Source: Bacillota bacterium (lineage in GTDB: Bacteria > Bacillota > Clostridia > Acetivibrionales > JAMNXU01). Taken from it: a stretch of DNA of 64,000 bases. The translations under genes were made by a program, and so were the position numbers. Below, one piece after another: positions 1 to 7,811 of this stretch. Within the stretch, counting starts at the first letter, position 1. Each line of letters starts with the position of its first letter. The notes below the pieces were generated by a model that saw only the letters and a program-made list of their open reading frames with translations, ran no database searches and was not told the DNA's origin. The stretch covers positions 1 through 64,000 of the forward strand of contig JAMNXU010000003.1 of assembly GCA_023623175.1 (NCBI GenBank), read 5' to 3'.

Positions 1-1
1 C

Positions 2-70
2 ACAAGAGATCCTCCTTTTCAATGGTTTTTTATGGTGATTACATCGTATCAAAAAGTGAGGATCTCTTGT
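2..70 (-). promoter_or_regulatory. Inverted repeat able to mask the ribosome site and start of the next gene
   Basis: Positions 2-14 and 58-70 are perfect 13-bp reverse complements separated by 43 nt. Read on the minus strand, the second arm contains a GGAGG, and seven bases later a GTG whose last base is window position 1. It therefore looks like the ribosome site and start codon of a gene that runs off the left edge. In this gene neighbourhood that gene is often nadK or argR, but this is not visible here. In the RNA the upstream arm would pair with the Shine-Dalgarno and the start codon. The arrangement suggests translational control, such as an RNA thermometer or a ligand- or protein-switched hairpin. 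A DNA operator is an alternative. Confidence 0.5.
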
Positions 71-126
71 TATTTTTTATCCTGAAAATGTCCTACAATT
101 ATTTTACACTATGCTTTCAAACCATT

Positions 127-957
127 TTACAGGGAGCTGTGAGCCCTGTACACCGTTGTTTCCACGATTTCACTGAACCTTTCCCCATCCCCGAAAGGAC
201 GGATGAAATGAGCAGCGTCACCGGGAACTTTTTTAAGATGCATCAGGTACTCGATATTGCCTTCAGGACCCTTTACCGGCGAATAATCTAGCCCTTCAAC
301 AGAGAAACCGAGCTTCGAGGATGCGGCGGCTACCTTCTCTATAACTTCAACATGAACTTTCGGATCCCTGACGACACCTTTTTTCCCGACCTTTTCGCGT
401 CCAGCCTCAAACTGGGGTTTAATCAGGCAAACAGCTTGGCCCTGCGCCTTCAAAAGATCGTGCACAACGGGCAGCACGAGCTCCAGTGAAATAAACGATA
501 CGTCAATGGATGCGAAATCCACCTGTTCCCCGAGGTCACAGGGTTTCACATAGCGTATGTTCGTCCTTTCCATGCAAACGACCCTTGGATCCTGCCTGAG
601 CTCCCAGGCGAGCTGCCCGTATCCTACATCGACTGCATACACCTTGGCCGCTCCGTTTTTGAGCATGCAGTCGGTGAATCCTCCCGTCGATGCCCCGACA
701 TCCACGGCGGTTTTCCCCGCAAGGTCGATCGAAAACACCCTGAGCGCCTTCTCAAGCTTGAGTCCTCCGCGGCTGACATAGGGCATAATATTTTCCCTTA
801 TGGCAATATCGCTGTCAGAAGCATATTTCATTCCCGGTTTATCAGCCTTTTGCCCGTCCACGTAAACCACTCCGGCCATGACAGCGCTCCTGGCCCTTTC
901 TCTCGAACTGAAGAAACCCTTTTTTACGAGCAATACATCAAGTCGTTCCTTCTCCAA
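127..957 (-). CDS. tlyA: TlyA-family rRNA (cytidine-2'-O)-methyltransferase
   Basis: The 276-residue product has an N-terminal S4 RNA-binding domain (about residues 1-65, starting MEKERLDVLL) followed by an FtsJ-like Rossmann methyltransferase domain. The S-adenosylmethionine loop is visible as DVGASTGGFTDCML near residue 90. Family members 2'-O-methylate cytidines in 16S and 23S rRNA and are often mislabelled haemolysin A. The start is a TTG preceded by GGAGG at six bases. It lies 15 bases downstream of dxs and is probably cotranscribed with it, the usual order in Clostridia. The product is normal length, and no oddity is seen. The haemolysin name reflects old literature rather than a likely function. 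Confidence 0.93.
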   Translation of the reverse strand: MEKERLDVLLVKKGFFSSRERARSAVMAGVVYVDGQKADKPGMKYASDSDIAIRENIMPYVSRGGLKLEKALRVFSIDLAGKTAVDVGASTGGFTDCMLKNGAAKVYAVDVGYGQLAWELRQDPRVVCMERTNIRYVKPCDLGEQVDFASIDVSFISLELVLPVVHDLLKAQGQAVCLIKPQFEAGREKVGKKGVVRDPKVHVEVIEKVAAASSKLGFSVEGLDYSPVKGPEGNIEYLMHLKKVPGDAAHFIRPFGDGERFSEIVETTVYRAHSSL

Positions 958-972
958 TTTCTACCTCCCAAT

Positions 973-2838
973 TCAGGACTTACTGCAGCAATTCATGATT
1001 TTTTCGGCAATTGATGGCGCATCAAGGCCGTATTTCTCCATCAGCATCTTCCTCGGGCCGTGAGGGATCGGCTGGTCGGGGTATCCAAAGGCTTTGAAAT
1101 TCACCTTTACATCCTTTTCGCACAAAAGTGCCAGGACCCGGCTGCCAAAACCGCCTATCAGCGCGTTATCCTCCAACGTAAATACATTGCGGGTTTTCAT
1201 CGCCGACGAAATTATTGTTTCTTCATCGAGGGGTTTTACAAACCTCGCGTTAATTATTTCAACGGAATACCCGTTTTTTCTCAGGATGCTTTCCGCTTCC
1301 AGCGCAGTCGTGCACATGTTGCCCAGTGATATGATTGTAAGGTCGTTGCCTTTCCTGACCAAAATTCCCTTGCCGAAGGCCACCGGGTTTTGTTCCAGCA
1401 GCTTTTCCTGTCCCGTGCCCCTGGGATACCTAATGGCGACAGGACCCCTAATTTCCCTGAGCGCAAATTCCAGCATGCTCCTGAGCTCTTCGTAATCGCA
1501 CGGGGCCATTATCGTCATGTTTGGTATGTGGCTCAGGTACGAAATGTCATAAAGCCCCTGGTGGGTTTCGCCGTCCTCTCCCACAACACCTGCGCGGTCT
1601 ATGGCAAACACGACATGGAGATTCTGCAGCGCCACATCGTGGAGTATCTGGTCGTACGCCCGCTGCAGGAAAGAGGAGTATATGGCGACCACCGGCTTTA
1701 AGCCGCATTTGGCCAGTCCCGCAGCAAACGTGACAGCATGCTGCTCTGCAATTCCGACATCAAAAAACCTTTCAGGAAATCTCTCGGCAAACCTGCTAAG
1801 TCCCGTGCCATGGGGCATTGCCGCGGTTATCGCTGCAATCGAGGGATCCTTTTCTGCCAGGCTGACGAGATGCCTGCCGAAAATCTCCGAGTATCCGGGA
1901 CCGCCGTTGTTCAGCACCTCGCCCGTTTCAATTTCAAACGGCGAAATACCGTGAAACTGGTCGGGCTTGTTCTCCGCATGGATATATCCCTTGCCCTTGA
2001 CAGTGCAAACGTGGATCAGCACCGGACCCTTCATGCGGCGCGCCCTTCCGAAAACCTTGATCAAATCCACCACGTCATGCCCGTCAATCGGGCCTATGTA
2101 TGTAAAGCCGAGCTCTTCAAAAAGCATTCCGGGTACTATCAGATACTTGATAGAATCCTTTGCCGCGCTCAGGGCCTTTACCGCTTTTTTTCCCACGGCC
2201 GGGATTTTCAGCAGGAAATTGTCAAAATCGTTTTTTGCCTTTGAATAAAAGGGTTCGGACCTGATACGTCCCAGGTATTTCGAAAGTCCGCCGACGTTTT
2301 TTTCGATTGACATCTCATTGTCGTTGAGTACTACAATAAGATCATTATCGGACCTGCCGGCATCATTCAGCGCTTCAAAGGCCATTCCTCCAGTCAGCGC
2401 CCCGTCTCCGACAACTGCCACGACGGAATACCTGTCCTTTTTTATATCACGTGCCTTGGCCATTCCGAGAGCGGCTGAAATGGCCGTACTGCTGTGACCT
2501 GTGTTGAAACAGTCGTGGACGCTTTCGCAGGTCTTGGGGAACCCCGAAATGCCGTCCATTTGTCTCAAAGTATAAAACCTGTCCTTTCTGCCCGTTAATA
2601 TTTTATGCACATAGGACTGGTGTCCCACATCCCATATTATCTTGTCCTCGGGGGTGTTGAACACGTAGTGCAGCGCGAGGGTAAGTTCGACCACACCGAG
2701 ATTCGAAGCAATATGACCACCTGTCCTGGATACCACATTTATCAAAAATTCTCTTATTTCATCGGCAAGCTCCGGCAATTTCGAATAGTCAAGTTTTTTC
2801 AGATCTTCAGGGGAGTTGATTCCTTCCAAGAGCCCCAT
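973..2838 (-). CDS. dxs: 1-deoxy-D-xylulose-5-phosphate synthase
   Basis: This 621-residue thiamine-diphosphate enzyme condenses pyruvate and glyceraldehyde-3-phosphate in the first step of the MEP isoprenoid pathway. Visible marks are the N-terminal HIASNLGVVELT region, the thiamine-diphosphate/Mg motif around GDGALTGG with a downstream LNDNEMSI, and the transketolase pyrimidine domain (DVGIAEQHAVTFAAGLA). Length matches the family. The ATG at 2838 has an AGG-containing ribosome site. The gene overlaps the 3' end of oapA by 32 bases, implying translational coupling. Isoprenoid genes beside OLE RNA are a known arrangement, but ispA, commonly found upstream of OLE, is absent here. Confidence 0.97.
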   Translation of the reverse strand: MGLLEGINSPEDLKKLDYSKLPELADEIREFLINVVSRTGGHIASNLGVVELTLALHYVFNTPEDKIIWDVGHQSYVHKILTGRKDRFYTLRQMDGISGFPKTCESVHDCFNTGHSSTAISAALGMAKARDIKKDRYSVVAVVGDGALTGGMAFEALNDAGRSDNDLIVVLNDNEMSIEKNVGGLSKYLGRIRSEPFYSKAKNDFDNFLLKIPAVGKKAVKALSAAKDSIKYLIVPGMLFEELGFTYIGPIDGHDVVDLIKVFGRARRMKGPVLIHVCTVKGKGYIHAENKPDQFHGISPFEIETGEVLNNGGPGYSEIFGRHLVSLAEKDPSIAAITAAMPHGTGLSRFAERFPERFFDVGIAEQHAVTFAAGLAKCGLKPVVAIYSSFLQRAYDQILHDVALQNLHVVFAIDRAGVVGEDGETHQGLYDISYLSHIPNMTIMAPCDYEELRSMLEFALREIRGPVAIRYPRGTGQEKLLEQNPVAFGKGILVRKGNDLTIISLGNMCTTALEAESILRKNGYSVEIINARFVKPLDEETIISSAMKTRNVFTLEDNALIGGFGSRVLALLCEKDVKVNFKAFGYPDQPIPHGPRKMLMEKYGLDAPSIAEKIMNCCSKS

Positions 2839-3568
2839 TCAGTTTCCTACCTTCTTTCACATGTTTTTTCCTTTTGTTTGCCTTGCTGCTGTTCTTTCTC
2901 CGTGCTATGAATTTGAAAATAATCCCGGTCTTATAAATAATATAGTTGCTGTTGGATATGGCTACGGTTTTGCCAATTGCCTTGCCTCCCACCGTCATGG
3001 AAGCTATAAGTCCCGTGACAGCGAGACCCGTCAGCGTGGATGTCAGGGTATCTGCATTTCCCGCTATCCTCAGAATGATGTAGGTGGCTCCGGCTCCGCT
3101 TATGACTCCGCAGATGTCGCCTACAACGTCATTACAAAAATTGGACACCTTCTCGGCGTTCCTTATCAAAAAAATGGCTTCCCTGGCTCCATATATTTTC
3201 TTGGAAGCCATGGCATGAAAAGGAACTTCATCGGCTGCGGTCACCGCAGTTCCAATTATATCAAAAATAATCCCGATAACAATAATTAAAACGGTAATTG
3301 CAAGAGCTGCCAGCAGGCTAGCGTTTTCCATCAGCGAAGAAATAAGGGACAGGAAGGAAGATATAAGGAATGTTAAAAGGGTGATTAAAATAATCCAGCG
3401 CCTGTTTTCCTTTCTGGAATCAAAATTACGAAAATGGAAATTAACTTTTCTGTTGTTTTCCTTATTATTGTTTTCACTACGTTTACCGTTTGCCTTTCGC
3501 TTGCTTTTTGCCGGGCGTTTGTCGCTGCCGCTACTGTCGCCTTCCGAACGGTTATTATGACTTTCCAA
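2807..3568 (-). CDS. oapA: OLE-associated membrane protein (OapA family)
   Basis: The 253-residue protein has four predicted membrane segments (about residues 58-82, 85-108, 145-170 and 178-200). These sit between a hydrophilic, Lys/Asn/Arg-rich N-terminal arm of about 55 residues and a strongly basic C-terminal tail. The segment around FDIIGTAVTAADEVPFHAM resembles a CorB/CNNM-type transmembrane signature, so automatic annotation may call it a Mg/Co transporter. Its position directly downstream of OLE RNA and upstream of dxs identifies it as OapA, the protein reported to bind OLE RNA and bring it to the membrane. The start is TTG with GGAGG seven bases before. The basic arms fit RNA contact (inference). 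No transport activity can be claimed from sequence. Confidence 0.85.
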   Translation of the reverse strand: MESHNNRSEGDSSGSDKRPAKSKRKANGKRSENNNKENNRKVNFHFRNFDSRKENRRWIILITLLTFLISSFLSLISSLMENASLLAALAITVLIIVIGIIFDIIGTAVTAADEVPFHAMASKKIYGAREAIFLIRNAEKVSNFCNDVVGDICGVISGAGATYIILRIAGNADTLTSTLTGLAVTGLIASMTVGGKAIGKTVAISNSNYIIYKTGIIFKFIARRKNSSKANKRKKHVKEGRKLNGALGRNQLP

Positions 3569-3680
3569 AAACTATCCTCCAATCATTAACATGATTTTTG
3601 TTGTGTTGGAAATTATTATATCAGCGATTATGTACAAATACAAGGCGGAAGCTGGACGCTCCGCGCCCGGGTATTAAAAA

Positions 3681-4293
3681 ATTAGGTGGTGGTATATTGA
3701 ATAAATTTTGCGGCTTAGGTCAGGCTGGATTTCCCCGGAGTCTACTGGTTTGTCGCCAAACCAGCGGTTTCCCTTTAAAAACCCCGTTGCCGAGTTGCCT
3801 GCGGCAAGGCCTGATTGCCACTTAGTCCGCACTGCAATCTTCAATATACCTCTTACGAACAGTCTAGAGAATTTCTCCGACAACGCCTTACCGATTCCTA
3901 GCCTCTTTTGCAAATAAGGTTTCAAACAGCAATAATACTTCGGCATCGGCCAATGCCTCCGTATCCGATCCGTTATCCACCTTATTCACTCAAGGCAGGC
4001 TACTCTGTTCGCAGCTTCGCAAAGAAACCGCATAACAGGTTTAATCCCTGATCGTAGCTGACGTGCAACAGAACTTAATCTGTTTGCTTTTCACCCACAA
4101 GTCAGGGTCTCCACGGTAGAGGGGTCAACGCCTGCATGCCGTTGCAGATCGCCCCTGAACCTTAACTCCCAGCATCAGCCCACCACTGGGCGTAGCAAGC
4201 CGACACAAGGAACTTCATCGATGTGCCCTTTAACGGATTTTTAGGCCCGTCTTCAGAACCGGCGGCGTCGACTAGAATACTGCACCACCTAAT
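3681..4293 (-). ncRNA. ole: OLE RNA (ornate, large, extremophilic RNA)
   Basis: A 613-nt non-coding stretch on the minus strand is closed by a perfect 11-bp helix between 4283-4293 and 3681-3691. Inside are strong hairpins, for example 3745-3751 with 3758-3764 (loop read GGCGAC on the RNA) and 3787-3792 with 3802-3807. It is GC-richer than the flanks, and only short shadow reading frames cross it. The size, the terminal helix, the position between xseB and dxs, and the adjacent oapA all match OLE RNA. OLE is known from extremophilic and anaerobic Firmicutes and linked in published Bacillus halodurans work to membrane localisation, stress tolerance and Mg homeostasis. The assignment is from memory of the class; a covariance-model search would settle it. 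Confidence 0.88.
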
Positions 4294-4378
4294 CTCACTG
4301 TCAATTGCTCAATTTAGTTTTCAGCTATATTGTCCGCGACGAATTCTCTTCCGGTCGCAGCAATGTGTCTGGAAAGCA

Positions 4379-4407
4379 ATTATATCATAAGATTTCGATT
4401 CCCGTAA
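4379..4407 (-). promoter_or_regulatory. Candidate promoter for OLE RNA
   Basis: On the minus strand TTACGG (4402-4407) and TATAAT (4379-4384) are separated by 17 bases. This gives a start near 4372, about 80 nt upstream of the closing helix of OLE RNA. The -10 box is perfect and the -35 box is weak. A hairpin lies in the leader (4336-4340 with 4354-4358). The promoter sits downstream of the xseB hairpin, so OLE could be expressed independently of nusB-xseA-xseB. Confidence 0.45.
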
Positions 4408-4452
4408 GGACCGCCGGAGTCTTAATTAATCAAATAATATCTGCTAATACCT

Positions 4453-4486
4453 TAAAAACGCCGCTATCGTAACATAGCTTCACGGC
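4453..4486 (-). terminator. Weak terminator or attenuator after xseB
   Basis: On the minus strand the arms 4474-4478 and 4463-4467 pair, extended by 4484-4486 with 4460-4462 across a five-base bulge. They are followed by GTTTTTAAG. The hairpin lies between xseB and the OLE promoter. It is weak, so readthrough into OLE is plausible. Confidence 0.35.
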
Positions 4487-4523
4487 ATCGCGTCTGTCGG
4501 GTCGTTGCTGCGTGCTTCAATTT

Positions 4524-4790
4524 TCATTCCGCGCCCGCCACGTCCTTTATTTCAAACGGCTCTTCAACAACCTCGCCGTTTTCCTTTTCAATAAGGACGC
4601 TTATCTTCTTTTCAATTTCATCCAGTCTCCTGGTACAGAACCTGGAAAGCTCCATACCGCGCTGGAAAACGTCAATCGATTCTTCAAGCGGCAAATCGCC
4701 CTTTTCAAGCTTTTCCACTATCTTTTCAAGCTCAGAAATCGCTTCTTCAAAGGTTATTTCCTTTTTGTTCGCATCCTGGCTCATTTTCAT
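4524..4790 (-). CDS. xseB: Exodeoxyribonuclease VII small subunit
   Basis: The 88-residue acidic, helical protein carries the typical XseB core (TFEEAISELEKIVEKLEKGDLPLEES near residues 13-38). It forms exonuclease VII with XseA, degrading single-stranded DNA from both ends and helping in repair. Its ATG overlaps the xseA stop by four bases (ATGA), indicating translational coupling. A GGAGG lies four bases upstream, and a second Met two codons later is possible. The C-terminal twenty residues are acidic and probably flexible. Length is at the upper side of the family (about 70-85). Confidence 0.93.
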   Translation of the reverse strand: MKMSQDANKKEITFEEAISELEKIVEKLEKGDLPLEESIDVFQRGMELSRFCTRRLDEIEKKISVLIEKENGEVVEEPFEIKDVAGAE

Positions 4791-6028
4791 TTTTCCTCCT
4801 TGTTCTTTTCACTGGCTGCCCCTGGGGCTTCTTCCACGTTTTCGACGATACAGTCAATATTTCCGTCCGCTACTTCGACACGCACACGATCGCCGATCTT
4901 GACCGACGACACTGAATTGATTATCTTGCCGGTTTCCACGGACTTTATTATGCCGTAACCTCTCGATATAATGGTAAGCGGGCTCAAAGCGTCTAGTTTT
5001 CCGGCCAGCACGGCAAATTCAGCGCGTGCCTTTTCGAAGCGCGATTTAACAGCTTTTACCATGTACCGTTCAAGCACGTCAAGCCTCATTCTCTCCTGGT
5101 AAACCCTGTTGAACGGCTGCCTGAAAGCAACGCTGCCCAGAAGTTTTTCAAGCTTTGTCCTCTTAATTTCCGCAAACCGGTACATGGAATTTTTCAAACG
5201 TATTTCGAGCTCACAGATCCTGTTCTGGAGCGCAATTTTCTCTGGAATAACGAGTTCCGCGGCGGCCGACGGCGTCGGTGCGCGAAGATCGGCGACAAAA
5301 TCCGCGATCGTAAAGTCGGTTTCATGCCCGATGGCGGAAATAATCGGTATGCGGGACGCAAAAATGCTCCTGGCCACTATTTCCTCGTTAAATGCCCACA
5401 GTTCCTCGAGCGAGCCTCCTCCGCGCGCAAGGATAATAACGTCAACATTGTTGAGTTCATTGAGTCTCTTAATGGCATAGGCCACCTGGCGGGCGGCGAG
5501 CTCTCCCTGGACCGCCACGGGGAAAAGCTTGATTTCCACGTTTGGGAACCTTCTTCCGAGCACGTTGATTATATCCCTTATTACAGCTCCCGTGGAAGAA
5601 GTTACAACGCCAATCGCCCTCGGCAGGAACGGCAATTTCTTTTTATATCTTGCGTCAAACAGGCCTTCCTGCTGCAGCCTGGCTTTGAGCTGCTCAAAAG
5701 CAAGGTGAAGGTTGCCCAGACCATCGGGCTGCATTTCTTCGGCATAAAGCTGATATTGGCCGTCGCGCTCGAAAACCGAGACATATCCCCCGATAATGAC
5801 CTTCAGGCCGTTTTCGGGCTTAAACCTGAGCGCCTGGGCCCTGGACCTGAACATAACGCATCTAAGCAGGCTCGTATCGTCTTTCAAAGTAAAATACAAA
5901 TGCCCCGAGTAGTGATATTTAAAGTTGGAAATTTCCCCCTTTACCCACAGCCGGTTCAAAACAATGTCACGGGAAATCAATTCCCGGATATACCGGTTTA
6001 CCTCTGAAACAGTCAATACATTCTGCAT
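4787..6028 (-). CDS. xseA: Exodeoxyribonuclease VII large subunit
   Basis: The product is about 413 residues. It has an N-terminal OB-fold (MQNVLTVSEVNRYIRELIS onward, with VKGEISNFKYHYSGHLYFTLKD), the exonuclease VII catalytic domain (GVVTSSTGAVIRDI, ARGGGSLEELWAFNEE, ISAIGHETDFTIADFVADLRAPTPSAAAE) and a coiled-coil plus C-terminal domain. It is the catalytic partner of XseB. The reading frame is open up to 6097, but that start has no ribosome site. The ATG at 6028 has AGGGG upstream and gives the family N-terminus, so I prefer it. It lies downstream of nusB, probably in one operon. Confidence 0.94.
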   Translation of the reverse strand: MQNVLTVSEVNRYIRELISRDIVLNRLWVKGEISNFKYHYSGHLYFTLKDDTSLLRCVMFRSRAQALRFKPENGLKVIIGGYVSVFERDGQYQLYAEEMQPDGLGNLHLAFEQLKARLQQEGLFDARYKKKLPFLPRAIGVVTSSTGAVIRDIINVLGRRFPNVEIKLFPVAVQGELAARQVAYAIKRLNELNNVDVIILARGGGSLEELWAFNEEIVARSIFASRIPIISAIGHETDFTIADFVADLRAPTPSAAAELVIPEKIALQNRICELEIRLKNSMYRFAEIKRTKLEKLLGSVAFRQPFNRVYQERMRLDVLERYMVKAVKSRFEKARAEFAVLAGKLDALSPLTIISRGYGIIKSVETGKIINSVSSVKIGDRVRVEVADGNIDCIVENVEEAPGAASEKNKEEK

Positions 6029-6098
6029 GGCACACCCCTGAGTATCTAATAAAAATGAAGAATCCCCGAGGAATTCTTCATGTATTTCAGTTCCCATT

Positions 6099-6527
6099 TC
6101 AGTTGTCGACGGACGGATTCAGCTGATTTTCGACATTCGCGGCAACCTTGCCCAGGATACCGTTGACAAAGGCTCCGGCTTCCCTGCCGCTATATTTTTT
6201 TGCCAGTTCCACCGCTTCATTGATGGACACATTAGGAGGTATGTCCGTCCTGAACATCATTTCATAAATGCTTAACCGGAGTATTGAAAGGTCTACCTTT
6301 GAAATCCTGTAAAGCTTCCAGTCCTTCGCGTAGGTGCTTATCTGGTTGTCAATAATCGTAAGGTTATTTTTGACTCCGTCCACGACATCCCTGATGTAAG
6401 CCTTGTCATTTTCGGTCAGGACGTTATTCTCAAGAACATAGTTGATCTGCTGTTCCCTGTTCCCTTTCTGGATTTCCAGCTGATACAGCAATTTCATCGC
6501 AATTTCCCGGGATGCTCTTCTTCCCAT
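6099..6527 (-). CDS. nusB: Transcription antitermination factor NusB
   Basis: The 142-residue all-helical protein starts MGRRASREIAMKLLYQLEI and ends with the conserved NEAVELAKKYSGREAGAFVNGILGKV segment. NusB with NusE (S10) binds boxA RNA and supports antitermination of rRNA transcription. The ATG at 6527 has GGAGG seven bases before. An open frame extends eleven codons further upstream without a ribosome site. nusB before xseA, xseB and dxs is the standard clostridial order. Confidence 0.95.
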   Translation of the reverse strand: MGRRASREIAMKLLYQLEIQKGNREQQINYVLENNVLTENDKAYIRDVVDGVKNNLTIIDNQISTYAKDWKLYRISKVDLSILRLSIYEMMFRTDIPPNVSINEAVELAKKYSGREAGAFVNGILGKVAANVENQLNPSVDN

Positions 6528-6609
6528 CTGGTATCCTCCATTATCAATGTACATTTCCATGTTACAAGCCGGTGAACAGAATCTTCAGCTTAACCGCGCG
6601 TTCGGATAC

Positions 6610-6840
6610 CTACCGGTAGGTCCCCGGAGGCAAAACCTTGTCGAGAAGCTTTTTCAGATAATCCTTGTCCTGGGACAGTTTCTTTCCCAGGTAATAACCT
6701 GCCGTGGTGCATACCGCAATAAACAGCGTATTGAATATGCCTATCAGCAGCACCGCCACGGAACAGAATCCTCCTACCATGGCCCCTATAACTTCACCGC
6801 GGTGGGAGTCGTAGAATTTCTTCAGCGTATCCCAGTTCAT
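6610..6840 (-). CDS. DUF2273-family small membrane protein
   Basis: The 76-residue protein has two closely spaced membrane helices (about residues 18-38 and 40-55), preceded by NWDTLKKFYDSHRGEV and followed by a charged tail (KKLSQDKDYLKKLLDKVL). This is the architecture of the DUF2273 proteins encoded with AmaP and Asp23 in Firmicutes. It lies 15 bases after amaP and probably belongs to the same envelope-stress module. Its biochemical role is not established. Confidence 0.85.
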   Translation of the reverse strand: MNWDTLKKFYDSHRGEVIGAMVGGFCSVAVLLIGIFNTLFIAVCTTAGYYLGKKLSQDKDYLKKLLDKVLPPGTYR

Positions 6841-6855
6841 TCTCAGCCCCCCATC

Positions 6856-7407
6856 CTATTCAACCCTGGATGACTTGTAACCGGTATGTATATTGTCTAC
6901 AATTACCTTAACTTCATTCACCCTTATGCCTGATGCTTCCTCTATTGCGCTTTTAACCCTATGTTGCACATCCTCGGAAAGCGAGGGGAGGTTTATATCG
7001 GGCAGAGCTACGAGCCTGATGGTTACTGAAACGCCTTCGTCGTTTTTATGAACATAGGCCTTAGATTCCCTGACGCCCATCGGCCGCCGTGAAGCTGAAA
7101 GGGCAATGTTTTCAATGGAATTCAATGATATCCTGATTTCTCCGATATTGGTGAATTTGCTGACTCCTCTTTTTTCCCTTTCGTTTTTCAGACCCGAAAG
7201 CAGAAAAACCATGCTGAGAATAAAGAAGGTGAGCGCTATCAGGAATAAAACCAGCCTCGAACCTGGAGCCTGCAGCACTTCCCCTATCATGAAATCGGAG
7301 AAACTGTAAAAAACATCGGGCTGAATGGCGCAAAAAACGGCGACACCCGATATTATCGTCAGGCAGAAGGCATAAATAAAAAGCAGCACCCTCATGAACA
7401 AACTCAC
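6856..7407 (-). CDS. amaP: Alkaline shock response membrane anchor protein AmaP
   Basis: The 183-residue protein has two N-terminal membrane helices (about residues 5-28 and 50-72) and a cytoplasmic C-terminal domain related to Asp23/Gls24 (ISLNSIENIALSASRRPMGV onward). In staphylococci AmaP tethers Asp23 to the membrane. Here asp23 lies just upstream, and a DUF2273 gene follows immediately. The start is GTG with GAGGTG seven bases before. A good terminator separates asp23 from amaP, so amaP may have its own promoter in the AT-rich gap or depend on readthrough. Confidence 0.85.
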   Translation of the reverse strand: MSLFMRVLLFIYAFCLTIISGVAVFCAIQPDVFYSFSDFMIGEVLQAPGSRLVLFLIALTFFILSMVFLLSGLKNEREKRGVSKFTNIGEIRISLNSIENIALSASRRPMGVRESKAYVHKNDEGVSVTIRLVALPDINLPSLSEDVQHRVKSAIEEASGIRVNEVKVIVDNIHTGYKSSRVE

Positions 7408-7474
7408 GGAAATTCACCTCTTTCTGCAACATTGGGCTTTGTCCGTTTTATATTAACATTATAGTGTAATTTGT

Positions 7475-7503
7475 AAAAAAAATAAACCCTAAAGGTTTAT
7501 TTT
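7475..7503 (-). terminator. Rho-independent terminator after asp23
   Basis: A perfect 10-bp stem (7494-7503 with 7479-7488) with a five-base loop is followed on the minus strand by eight T residues (7482-7475). The stem is AT-rich with only two GC pairs. It lies 300 bases after the asp23 stop and 70 bases before the amaP start. Confidence 0.6.
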
Positions 7504-7811
7504 GATATTATTGACATATACATACTATTTAAATTGTTCTTCTATATTTAATCATTCTTTTTCTTCATATTTTAATCATTCTTTATTATAAAACATGCAT
7601 TATGTAAATATGTCGATTGCTGTGACTGTTTTAAGCTGATTATTTCTTGATTCTGTTGAACTAAGTTTGTTTAAGTTTGTTTTATGTTTGTTTTTTTCTG
7701 TTGCTTTTTGCTTGTCTCATGCTTGTTAAGTCTGTTTGATGCAGATATGTTCATTACCTGCATTTTTCATCATTTTCCGATCAGCAATTTCAGCCCGATT
7801 ATTTTGCGGAA
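7504..7811 (-). other. AT-rich gap between asp23 and amaP
   Basis: No gene is seen in these 308 bases. The stretch is very AT-rich and holds a direct repeat (7544-7560 and 7567-7584, about 17 bases each, one base of length difference) and several GTTTGTTTA-like runs near 7665-7700. It may be the long 3' untranslated region of the asp23 transcript. No convincing promoter was found. Confidence 0.5.

Noticed and set aside
2807-3568. Calling the OLE-linked membrane protein a CorB-type Mg transporter
   Set aside because: Only a short membrane motif resembles CorB; there are no CBS or transporter-associated domains, and the position beside OLE RNA points to OapA.
3674-3946. 90-residue reading frame inside the OLE region
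   Set aside because: It lies on the same strand as the structured RNA, has no ribosome site, matches no protein pattern and crosses several perfect hairpins; the RNA explains the sequence better.
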